This document shows positions 1 to 5,485 of a stretch of DNA of 6,221 bases, piece after piece. The notes under the pieces were generated by a model that worked only from the letters and a program-made list of their open reading frames with translations, had not been told where the DNA came from and ran no database searches. A program made the position numbers and the translations under genes. Every line of letters begins with the position of its first letter. Positions within the stretch are counted from its first letter, which is position 1. Source of the stretch: Flavobacterium sp. (GTDB lineage Bacteria; Bacteroidota; Bacteroidia; Flavobacteriales; Flavobacteriaceae); NCBI GenBank assembly GCA_030152225.1, contig JASLHL010000206.1:1-6221 (forward strand), written 5' to 3'.

Positions 1-1577
1 GAAATCCCCCTTGGAATAAAGCACAGGTTCTTCGCTCCATACAACTCTAACGTAGTACTCGCACTACAACCGTATTCATCTCTTGTGGTTAACACCACTG
101 TATTATCATCCTCACGCAGTAAATGACGATAGGTGGACAAACTTACTTTCGGACTATTTTCCTCCACTTCCACTTGATTAATAGACCAGTGAAAAGACGA
201 AGCAGGAGAAAAAGAATTCGGCTGTGCTTCTATGTACAACTGATCTTTAGCACAATAGTACTCCAATCGAGGTGTTTTAGGATGCTTTACCTCAATTGTT
301 ACTGATGCAGCATGTGCACAATAGCCTTCAAGAGGCGTGAACGTATAGGTTGTGGTTTGCTGGAGATTTAAGGCAGGAGTCCAAGTGCCCGCTATTCCAT
401 TAGTAGAAACCAGAGGAAGTTCATCGAGCAGCTCTCCAGGGCAAATAAAAGTAGGAAGTTCAAATTGTGGTTCTATTTTAGGTGTAATGACGATATCAAT
501 CGTTTTAGGTAACACACAAAAGCCCTCGTCGGGTGTAAAGGTATACGTTGTTGTCGTTGTCGGATTAAATTCGGGTGACCAAGTGCCCGTATAACCATTT
601 TCAGAAGTAGTGGGGAGCGCAACAATAGTTCCCTCACATTGTGTTGTCGTTAAAGTAAACAAGGGTTCAATATAAGGTTTGATTATCTCAATGGTCAAAG
701 TAGCAGCATCAACAGTAGGGTCATCTGCTGTAAACGTATAGGTTGTTGTTTCTTGATTATTAGGTGCTGGCGACCAAGTTCCCGTATACCCTTCTTTAGA
801 TTGTTTAGGCAATTCGATAGTAGTACCCTGACAAAGCGAATCAATCACCTCAAAAGTTGCCGTTTTACTCGTGATAGCCACATCATCGATATAATAGTAC
901 GCCCTCATCACCTCGTCTTCAGCAGTTGGATCTTGTTCAAGTAGGGTCTGTTCATCGTTAAAAAAGTTACCAATGATAAAGTAGTTTGCCCCTGAAGTTT
1001 GAGGGGTATACTCCAACTCCACCAAAACCCATCCAAATCTTTGGGTGATAATAAGGGGGTGATTCGCGTCGGGTACTACATCAATGACATCATTAGAGTT
1101 TTGAAAAAAGTATTCGTCGTAGAACTTCACGCCAAAATTATTGGAAGCAAATTGACTTTTAAGCGCCAAAGAAACATAAAAGGTTATGCTATAGCGATGT
1201 CCAGCCTGTAGGGGTTCATTTAATTCTCCTTGTATATACTCGCGTTTAGAGTTCGGCGAATACAACAGTAAACCAACCATACTATCTCCTGTTCTTGGTG
1301 CGCGATTTCCTAAATTTGAATTAGAAGTACTCAAAGGATGTAATACACATTGCCTATTTAAGCTCATGTGATAAATATCGGATGTACCCGTTGTAGGCGT
1401 GGTCCAATTTACAATCGCATTGTCAAAGGATATAGACGTTTGATAAAAATTACACAACAAGTTAGGTTGATTGACCAGCTCAAAGCTTGGATTGCGAACC
1501 AAATTAATTTGACTATATCCCGTTGTGCAAGCAAAACCTAAAACAAAAAACAAAAAAATAGTAAAGGCGTATTTCAT
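1..1577 (-). CDS. T9SS-type secreted multidomain surface protein, 3' end missing (partial)
   Basis: The frame runs open for 525 codons from the ATG at 1577-1575 to the left window edge. Residues 1-23 form a signal peptide (MKYAFTIFLFFVLGF, likely cut after GYSQ). Residues 24-240 start with NLVRNPSFE and include REYIQ, a FYVSLA strand and YYYIDDV (227-233). That pattern fits the galactose-binding-like N-terminal domains common in flavobacterial secreted proteins. Three tandem ~65-residue repeats follow, starting at Cys249, Cys314 and Cys379, each with a GTWSP or GTWTP core and TTTYTFT. A diverged Ig-like segment (about 442-518) leads to CFIPRGI plus a Ser codon (TCN) at the edge. In T9SS cargo this sequence normally opens the type B (gliding-motility-associated) C-terminal sorting domain, so roughly 70-80 residues are probably missing. 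Export through the Sec pathway and then T9SS to the surface or medium is inferred. The ligand is unknown; adhesion or glycan binding is possible. A lipoprotein is unlikely because GFAC is a poor lipobox. Confidence 0.85.
   Translation of the reverse strand, partial: MKYAFTIFLFFVLGFACTTGYSQINLVRNPSFELVNQPNLLCNFYQTSISFDNAIVNWTTPTTGTSDIYHMSLNRQCVLHPLSTSNSNLGNRAPRTGDSMVGLLLYSPNSKREYIQGELNEPLQAGHRYSITFYVSLALKSQFASNNFGVKFYDEYFFQNSNDVIDVVPDANHPLIITQRFGWVLVELEYTPQTSGANYFIIGNFFNDEQTLLEQDPTAEDEVMRAYYYIDDVAITSKTATFEVIDSLCQGTTIELPKQSKEGYTGTWSPAPNNQETTTYTFTADDPTVDAATLTIEIIKPYIEPLFTLTTTQCEGTIVALPTTSENGYTGTWSPEFNPTTTTTYTFTPDEGFCVLPKTIDIVITPKIEPQFELPTFICPGELLDELPLVSTNGIAGTWTPALNLQQTTTYTFTPLEGYCAHAASVTIEVKHPKTPRLEYYCAKDQLYIEAQPNSFSPASSFHWSINQVEVEENSPKVSLSTYRHLLREDDNTVVLTTRDEYGCSASTTLELYGAKNLCFIPRGI
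255..833 (-). repeat. Three tandem ~65-residue Ig-like repeats inside the surface protein
   Basis: Repeat units begin at Cys249, Cys314 and Cys379. Their Trp residues are at 268, 333 and 399, giving a period of 65-66 residues (195-198 bases). Each unit has a Cys-x-Gly or Cys-Pro-Gly start, a short Leu-Pro strand, Gly-Tyr/Ile-Thr/Ala-Gly-Thr-Trp-Ser/Thr-Pro, a TTTYTFT strand and an I-x-P-x-F linker. The DNA of the units is also alike, for example the stretches around 340-357, 538-555 and 733-750. Units 2 and 3 carry a second Cys after TFTP (Gly-Phe-Cys, Gly-Tyr-Cys), where unit 1 has no Cys. Such units are typical spacer or stalk modules in flavobacterial surface proteins. Confidence 0.8.
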
Positions 1578-1609
1578 AATAGGTTACTTGTTTAAAATTA
1601 GATATTTTA

Positions 1610-1640
1610 CTAAAATAAATACTAATTTTTTCTTAAACAA
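1610..1640 (-). promoter_or_regulatory. Candidate promoter of the surface protein gene
   Basis: On the minus strand a TTTTG box (its TTG at 1640-1638) is followed after 20 bases by TATTTTAG (1617-1610). This matches seven of eight positions of the Bacteroidota -7 element TAnnTTTG, with correct spacing. The predicted start near 1604 would leave a leader of about 27 bases before the ATG. A second, weaker pair (TTG at 1718-1716 and TAATTTAG at 1693-1686, 22-base spacer) lies farther upstream. Both are pattern matches in AT-rich DNA and could be chance. Confidence 0.35.
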
Positions 1641-1779
1641 AAGAGTCGTTTGTTTTTTGTGCGGTTTATGAAAGGATAAGCCATACTAAATTACCTCAAA
1701 TCAACCATAAAAGATCAATTCCTTAATCAGCAGTGCGTAGATGAAACGGTGCGCTCCATTCGCTCACCTCTTCATTTCC

Positions 1780-1812
1780 AAAAAAAAAAGCGCTGTAGAA
1801 ATTCTAAGCGCT
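1780..1812 (-). terminator. Intrinsic terminator, minus strand
   Basis: Two perfect AGCGCT arms (1789-1794 and 1807-1812) enclose a second pairing block, TAGAA (1796-1800) against TTCTA (1802-1806), with one unpaired G at 1795. On the plus strand the hairpin is preceded by ten A residues (1780-1789), so minus-strand RNA would read hairpin then U10. The other side (CTTCTTTC) has no clean T run, which makes the signal directional. It lies about 200 bases upstream of the surface protein gene, so it ends a separate minus-strand transcript or acts as an attenuator in a long leader of that gene. Confidence 0.75.
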
Positions 1813-2032
1813 CTTCTTTCAAGATATTAAAAATTGTTGTGGGGAATTGAAATATAAATTAGTTTAACAAGTAAAACTTCCGTGGTTCATGGTATTAAAA
1901 AGATTTTTTTACTTTTTTTTACTTTAAATAACACGTTGGATGAGGCCCTATAGCACTTTCCAATTTTTACTATTTCAGTCAACTAATAAAGAATAAACCT
2001 TATAGAGATAAACCGCTTTACAGCTTATTTCT
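1780..2032 (-). ncRNA. Candidate small RNA or leader RNA, about 250 nt
   Basis: This interval is defined by its ends only: a minus-strand promoter match at 2070-2038 and a U10 terminator at 1812-1780. No known RNA family was recognised. The only ATG frame noticed inside is an eight-residue one (1890-1864, MNHGSFTC), so the product is more likely a non-coding RNA, or a leader that can read through into the surface protein gene. The 5' part is moderately structured (GCAG...CTGT, GCGG) and the middle is very A-rich. Transcription is inferred, not shown. Confidence 0.35.
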
Positions 2033-2037
2033 GCAAT

Positions 2038-2070
2038 CAAAAATAATTCACATATTGTGAAAACAACCAA
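2038..2070 (-). promoter_or_regulatory. Minus-strand promoter with a palindrome in the spacer
   Basis: On the minus strand TATTTTTG (2045-2038) is a full match to TAnnTTTG. TTG boxes lie 18 bases (2066-2064) and 22 bases (2070-2068) upstream, both within the accepted spacing. The spacer holds the perfect inverted repeat TTCACA-TAT-TGTGAA (2047-2061), where a bound repressor would block RNA polymerase. The predicted start is near 2032, pointing toward the terminator at 1812-1780. Confidence 0.4.
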
Positions 2071-2107
2071 GGGTTTTCCCTATTTTTAAAATTTACGGGT
2101 TTTCCCT
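2071..2107. promoter_or_regulatory. Pair of GGGTTTTCCCT boxes, 26-base period
   Basis: GGGTTTTCCCT occurs at 2071-2081 and again, identical over 11 bases, at 2097-2107. The box is GC-rich at its ends in otherwise very AT-rich DNA. Relative to the minus-strand start predicted near 2032, the centres lie at about -44 and -70, typical activator positions. Relative to the signalling operon they are more than 200 bases upstream. A paired binding site for a dimeric regulator is the simplest reading; which protein binds is unknown. Confidence 0.45.
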
Positions 2108-2252
2108 TCTTTTTTTCCTTCATCCCATCTTAAATTTTCTTACAGATAAAACAATAAAAGAAAGATAAACGAAGTGAAACCAAATAAAACAGCTTTTAAA
2201 TTAAGTTTTCGCTAAATTTTCAACAATACCAGCCAAAAAATTCGTTTAACCC

Positions 2253-2271
2253 TTTAGTATTTGATACTAAA
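2253..2271. promoter_or_regulatory. Perfect inverted repeat, candidate operator of the signalling operon
   Basis: TTTAGTAT-TTG-ATACTAAA has perfect 8-base arms and a 3-base centre. It sits 26 bases upstream of the candidate -7 element at 2297-2304, so it would be centred near -49, a usual place for an activator. LuxR/NarL-type regulators bind short inverted repeats, so autoregulation by the regulator encoded at 3829-4500 is plausible but unproven. It has no following T run and is not a terminator. Confidence 0.45.
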
Positions 2272-2296
2272 AAGATAAAAAAACATAAATTTTACT

Positions 2297-2304
2297 TAAA
2301 TTTG
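2297..2304 (+). promoter_or_regulatory. Candidate -7 element of the signalling operon
   Basis: TAAATTTG is a full match to TAnnTTTG. No TTG lies at the usual 17-23 base spacing; the nearest TTTG is at 2260-2263, 33 bases away and inside the inverted repeat. A weak -33 box together with an adjacent operator would fit an activator-dependent promoter. The start would fall near 2311, about 45 bases before the small ORF and 140 before the membrane protein gene. Confidence 0.4.
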
Positions 2305-2356
2305 GATGAGTATAAAACCCAAAATCCCTCGAATATAAAATTTGCTTACAACCCAT

Positions 2357-2440
2357 ATGACAAATCAATTACACACAAAAAAAGAACAAAAACGTCAATT
2401 TGCACTATTAGAGCAAGTGAAAATAGGAAACACAAACTAG
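2357..2440 (+). CDS. Possible 27-residue small ORF in the operon leader
   Basis: ATG at 2357-2359 opens a frame of 27 codons ending in TAG at 2438-2440, ten bases before the start of the membrane protein gene. The peptide begins MTNQLHTKKEQKRQFALLEQ and is hydrophilic and Lys/Gln-rich, with no signal peptide or membrane helix. Its position just after the candidate promoter and just before the operon suggests a translated leader or a small accessory peptide. A frame this short could be chance, and no family was recognised. Confidence 0.35.
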   Translation: MTNQLHTKKEQKRQFALLEQVKIGNTN

Positions 2441-2450
2441 CGTATAACCA

Positions 2451-3101
2451 ATGACTATGCTTAATTTCATAAATTACGTTACTTATTTAAACCCCGTTGT
2501 CCTATTTCTACTTATTTTATATGCCTTACTAAAAATGCCCCCTACTCGTTATAAAATAGCCTTTATAGGGTATCTTATTACGTCTTTATTCTTTATTTAT
2601 CTAGGTGAACTATTAGGCAGAAAACTAGGCAACAACCTTATCTTGATTCCCATTTTTGGCCTGCTGGAATTAGGGTGGTTCGCCTACATTTACTATGCAC
2701 ATACAAAAAATATAGCATTTTTATACAGTACTGTTCCCGTGTTAATTCTACTGATTTATGAGCTAAGCACAACTGACTTTCAAGCCTTGCAACAATTCCA
2801 GTCGTATACGAGGAGTATGGCTTCCTTGTCTTTATTTTTGGTTACCCTATACTATTCATACCATCTGATAAAAAATAAATGGCAAACGTATAGTACTTCC
2901 TTTTTCCTATTTCATGCAATTGTATTGGTCTATTTTACCTATAGTTGCTTGTACTATCTACCCCTGCAAGTATTAATTACAGGAAATCCGGAAAACGTAT
3001 TGTTTTTTTGGCTAGCCAATAGTGTTATTACACTGCTTTTTTACCTTTTAACCACGATCGTCCTATGCAAAATCACGAGCAAAATGAACACACAGTCCTA
3101 A
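2451..3101 (+). CDS. Seven-helix integral membrane protein, likely sensor partner of the kinase
   Basis: This 216-residue protein is almost entirely membrane. Hydrophobic segments lie at about 9-28, 35-53, 61-83, 87-105, 122-140, 151-173 and 183-206, giving seven predicted helices and a short basic C-terminal tail (KITSKMNTQS). No catalytic motif or soluble domain is visible, and the family was not recognised with confidence. The gene is first in the operon, and its last 37 bases overlap the start of the kinase gene, which implies coupled translation. Because the kinase has no input domain, this protein is the obvious candidate for signal detection in the inner membrane, passing the signal to the kinase by direct contact (inference). 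Genes for such membrane proteins beside short kinases are a familiar flavobacterial arrangement. The start at 2451 is the first in-frame ATG after the small ORF; Met3 is an alternative. Confidence 0.8.
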   Translation: MTMLNFINYVTYLNPVVLFLLILYALLKMPPTRYKIAFIGYLITSLFFIYLGELLGRKLGNNLILIPIFGLLELGWFAYIYYAHTKNIAFLYSTVPVLILLIYELSTTDFQALQQFQSYTRSMASLSLFLVTLYYSYHLIKNKWQTYSTSFFLFHAIVLVYFTYSCLYYLPLQVLITGNPENVLFFWLANSVITLLFYLLTTIVLCKITSKMNTQS

Positions 3102-3823
3102 TCTGGTTGATCCTTGGATTACTACTTGTGCTAATCATTAGCATAGCTTTTATCTTACTTTTAAAACTAAATCACAAAAAACACTTGGAGACCCAACATC
3201 AAATTCAAACACTAAACCAGCAACATCACAAAAAACTACAGCTGTCTTCTATTGAGATTCAAGAAAAAGAAAGGCAACGCATTGGCAGTGATTTACACGA
3301 TTCTGTGATTAATTCATTAACTATCTTATATTTACAATCCCAGCTAAAACAAGAAGAGCCGACTATTGTAGATCACATCCAAGACGCCATTTCACTAACG
3401 AGGCGTATTTCCCATGATTTGAATCCCCCGCTTTTAGAATACGCGACCCTAGACCATATAATCAAGGATTTTTTTCAACAGTGGAATGCTTTTTATACGG
3501 TACACTTGCGGATTAATAAACAGGTAGCCGTCGAACTTTCAACAGAGCAAAAAACACATATTCTCCGCATTGCGCAAGAATTGATGAACAACATACACAA
3601 ATACGCACACGCAAGTGAAATTGAGGTGCACTTGCGTTTATCTCAACAGGCGGTTGTCTTTGCTCTACGAGATAATGGCCGAGGATTTTCCGATCTCGAA
3701 AAGAAAACGGGATTGGGGATGCAAAATATTCAACTGCGAACAACTTTATTACAAGCGTCGTATAAATACAAACCTCAACCTCATTCAGGAACCTTATTTC
3801 TACTGCTAATCCCCCTAAAATAA
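3065..3823 (+). CDS. Sensor histidine kinase, HisKA_3 / NarL-partner type, without a sensor domain
   Basis: This 252-residue membrane-anchored kinase should autophosphorylate a histidine and pass the phosphate to the response regulator encoded five bases downstream. One membrane helix spans about 11-34, followed by a Lys/Gln/His-rich, probably coiled-coil linker (35-66). The dimerisation and phosphoacceptor region has EKERQRIGSDLHDSV with His78. The ATPase domain shows the N box (ELMNN, 172-176, in HILRIAQELMNNIHKYAHAS), the G1 box DNGRGF (203-208) and the G2 box GLGMQN (216-221). The DLHD signature and missing F box are typical of HisKA_3 kinases that partner LuxR/NarL regulators. Only about ten residues precede the helix, so there is no periplasmic sensor; no PAS, GAF or TPR domain is present. 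The start at 3065 overlaps the upstream gene by 37 bases but is the only ATG that keeps the helix and the kinase core. Confidence 0.93.
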   Translation: MQNHEQNEHTVLIWLILGLLLVLIISIAFILLLKLNHKKHLETQHQIQTLNQQHHKKLQLSSIEIQEKERQRIGSDLHDSVINSLTILYLQSQLKQEEPTIVDHIQDAISLTRRISHDLNPPLLEYATLDHIIKDFFQQWNAFYTVHLRINKQVAVELSTEQKTHILRIAQELMNNIHKYAHASEIEVHLRLSQQAVVFALRDNGRGFSDLEKKTGLGMQNIQLRTTLLQASYKYKPQPHSGTLFLLLIPLK

Positions 3824-3828
3824 CCGAC

Positions 3829-4500
3829 ATGAAAACAAAACTAATCCTCGTGGATGACGAAGTACTCATCACCGATTTACTGGCTAATTTCCTCCAACAG
3901 GACCCTGCTATTGAAGTCATGGCAACCTATAATTCTGGACTAGATTTTCAACACGCTATGGAACGTGCAACTGTAGTTCCCGATGTTTTCATCTTTGATT
4001 TTCGCATTGGAGAAGTAGATGGGTTAGAACTTTTAAAGCAATTGCGCCACTTGGGAATTGAAACACCTGTAATTCTTTTGTCTTCGCATTACAATGACAG
4101 CCTCATTAGCTTCATTGTCAAATCGGGATTTGCTGCCTTTTTACCCAAAAATACCAAACCTGCCGTATTACTCGACGTAATACGCGAAGTAGAGGCCAAA
4201 GGATTCTACTTATTACCCGCTCAATTTTCATTGCTCAGGGAGCAAATGCTGATCAAAAACACAGCCATTACCTCTGATTTAAAACTTGCCTTAACAGACA
4301 GAGAGCTCGAAATACTCCTCCTAATTGCCAAACAGAAAACAGGCAAAGAAATTGCAGATCACCTGTTTCTTTCTCCCAAAACAGTAGAAGGTCACAAGAA
4401 CAGTCTATTCCTCAAAACTGGGGCAAAAAATGTAGTAGGATTAATCGTCTATGCCGTGCAACATCAACTCATTTCAATGGATGAAATTTCGCTATTATAA
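3829..4500 (+). CDS. Response regulator, NarL/FixJ (LuxR) family
   Basis: This 223-residue cytoplasmic regulator has a receiver domain (about 3-122) with acidic pocket Asp9-Asp10 (VDDE), phosphoacceptor Asp57 (FIFDFRIG), a Ser at 85/86 in the switch position and Lys107 (FLPKN). A linker leads to a LuxR-type helix-turn-helix at about 153-215: LTDRELEILLLIAKQKTGKEIA followed by the recognition-helix region LSPKTVEGHKNSLFLKTG. The length and order are standard for the family. Phosphorylation by the adjacent kinase should promote dimerisation and DNA binding. Targets are not evident from the protein; the inverted repeat at 2253-2271 and the paired boxes at 2071-2107 are the nearest candidate sites. 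It is the last gene of the operon. The 26-base gap to the convergent hydrolase gene has a T6 run but no convincing hairpin. Confidence 0.95.
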   Translation: MKTKLILVDDEVLITDLLANFLQQDPAIEVMATYNSGLDFQHAMERATVVPDVFIFDFRIGEVDGLELLKQLRHLGIETPVILLSSHYNDSLISFIVKSGFAAFLPKNTKPAVLLDVIREVEAKGFYLLPAQFSLLREQMLIKNTAITSDLKLALTDRELEILLLIAKQKTGKEIADHLFLSPKTVEGHKNSLFLKTGAKNVVGLIVYAVQHQLISMDEISLL

Positions 4501-4526
4501 CGTTTCTAGGTGCTTTTTTAGTCCAG

Positions 4527-5384
4527 CTATACAGTGATATGCTCTTTCAAAAACGCAATGGTCTGCTCAACTACTTGTTGTAAATCACTTGGTAGTTCTT
4601 CTTGTTCATAGGGATGTCTTGCCCCAAAAACATGATCTGCTCCCTCCAAAATAAACAATGTCGATCCTTTAATCCACAGGTGTAATAGTTCTGCTTCTTT
4701 GACACTAACCGCCTGATCAGCAGTACCATTGACGATCAAGACCGGTTTTCTCAAATTTTGTGCTGCATATTGTATAGTCAAGGCCTGTTCATTTGCTTCA
4801 AAGTCTTCCCAAAAAGAAAGATAATGTGGCATTTGTTGCTTGGTTCTTCCATTCATACTATAGAAAACGCCATCTTTTTGCCATTGTTCAAAGTTATCGC
4901 GTTGTGGAAATCGCTTTTTAAAATCAGCAACTCCTGCCCAAGAGATAGCCCCTGTTACTTTATTGTTGTAATAGGTTTGCAACAACACGGCTCCTCCTCC
5001 TCGACTATGTCCAATTAAAAAAATTTGAGTTTCATCTACAAAAGGTTGTGCTTGATAATACGCAATAACTGCACTCAAATCCTTTTGTTCTTGGGTGTAA
5101 GTATTAGCTCCAAAAGCCTCCAAATCCACAAATTCCATAGGTTGCGTTAAGGATGTACCATTGTGTGAAAAGTTGAATTTAACCGCAACAAATCCCGCTT
5201 TGGCTATCGTCTGCATAACCAAATCCCAAGCTCCCCAATCTTTAAAGCCTTTATACCCATGGCAAAAGATTACCAAGGGTCGCTTTCCTTTTTGCTCGTC
5301 CCAGTAGCCATCAGCTAAAATGGAATGAGTCGTTCCGTTTGATATAATTGCCGTTTCACGACGAAGTTTTGCCATAAATTTCAT
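4527..5384 (-). CDS. Alpha/beta hydrolase, cytoplasmic (dienelactone-hydrolase-like or acyl-peptidase-like)
   Basis: This 285-residue serine hydrolase has a full triad. The nucleophile is Ser127 in the elbow GHSRGG (125-130), the acid is Asp223 in NGTADQAVS, and the base is His251 in GADHVFG. The HGYKG stretch (42-46) after the VIFCHG strand supplies the oxyanion hole. The core is about 36-280, with a lid-like insert near 155-200 rich in Phe, Trp and Gln. No signal peptide or membrane helix is visible, so it should act in the cytoplasm, on an ester or a small acyl or peptide substrate that cannot be named from sequence. The layout resembles the intracellular family of predicted S9-like or BAAT-like hydrolases of Bacteroidota. 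The start at 5384 gives MKFMAKL; Met4 (5375) is an equally good alternative. It is convergent with the signalling operon and divergent from the next gene, so probably monocistronic. Confidence 0.9.
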   Translation of the reverse strand: MKFMAKLRRETAIISNGTTHSILADGYWDEQKGKRPLVIFCHGYKGFKDWGAWDLVMQTIAKAGFVAVKFNFSHNGTSLTQPMEFVDLEAFGANTYTQEQKDLSAVIAYYQAQPFVDETQIFLIGHSRGGGAVLLQTYYNNKVTGAISWAGVADFKKRFPQRDNFEQWQKDGVFYSMNGRTKQQMPHYLSFWEDFEANEQALTIQYAAQNLRKPVLIVNGTADQAVSVKEAELLHLWIKGSTLFILEGADHVFGARHPYEQEELPSDLQQVVEQTIAFLKEHITV

Positions 5385-5404
5385 TATTCTTTAACAAGTA
5401 CGTA

Positions 5405-5438
5405 TTGTTTTTTAAAAATTATTTAAGCATTAAATTTA
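5405..5438 (+). promoter_or_regulatory. Candidate promoter in the divergent 101-base gap
   Basis: TTG at 5405-5407 and TAAATTTA at 5431-5438 (seven of eight matches to TAnnTTTG) are separated by 23 bases. This would start transcription near 5445, about 40 bases before the small exported protein gene. TAAATTTA is its own reverse complement, so it could also serve as the -7 box of the hydrolase gene, but no well-spaced TTG was found on the minus strand. The evidence is weak in such AT-rich DNA. Confidence 0.3.
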
Positions 5439-5485
5439 TAATTTAGCCCTAACAAAGCTTACTAATTAACAATAAAATTAAACAT

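Larger units (their letters stand above)
1578..2450. other. 870-base intergenic region between divergent transcription units
   Basis: No long reading frame is present on either strand. The stretch is AT-rich and separates the minus-strand surface protein gene from the plus-strand signalling operon. It holds a minus-strand terminator hairpin (1780-1812), a T-tract with two phased ACTTT steps (about 1903-1925), a minus-strand promoter with a palindrome in its spacer (2038-2070), two GGGTTTTCCCT boxes (2071-2107), a perfect inverted repeat (2253-2271), a -7 element (2297-2304) and a possible 27-residue ORF (2357-2440). No tRNA or rRNA was recognised. The size and number of sites suggest a regulatory region or a small RNA locus rather than an ordinary spacer. 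Confidence 0.7.

Noticed and set aside
123..1211. Several short plus-strand reading frames (123-305, 352-594, 753-944, 999-1211)
   Set aside because: All lie antisense to the continuous 525-codon minus-strand gene, which has a signal peptide and regular repeats; the plus-strand products are low-complexity with no domain.
1741..1830. Plus-strand 29-codon frame beginning MKRCAPF
   Set aside because: It runs straight through the A10 tract and the terminator hairpin, and its Lys run and repeated Ser-Ala simply reflect that DNA.
1864..1890. Minus-strand eight-codon frame MNHGSFTC in the candidate RNA
   Set aside because: Too short to support; no run of one amino acid typical of an attenuator peptide.
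2047..2061. TTCACATATTGTGAA as a CRP/FNR site
   Set aside because: The half-sites are in the opposite order and spacing (TCACA-N5-TGTGA rather than TGTGA-N6-TCACA), so it is kept only as an unnamed palindrome.
3615..3809. Plus-strand 64-codon frame inside the kinase gene
   Set aside because: Shadow frame across the ATPase domain of the kinase.
3513..3920. Minus-strand 135-codon frame
   Set aside because: Antisense to the kinase and regulator genes, both of which have intact conserved motifs.
4501..4526. Terminator between the regulator and the hydrolase gene
   Set aside because: There is a T6 run but no stem of more than a few bases could be drawn before it on either strand.
4758..5018. 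Plus-strand 86-codon frame
   Set aside because: Antisense to the hydrolase gene, across its catalytic elbow; no domain of its own.
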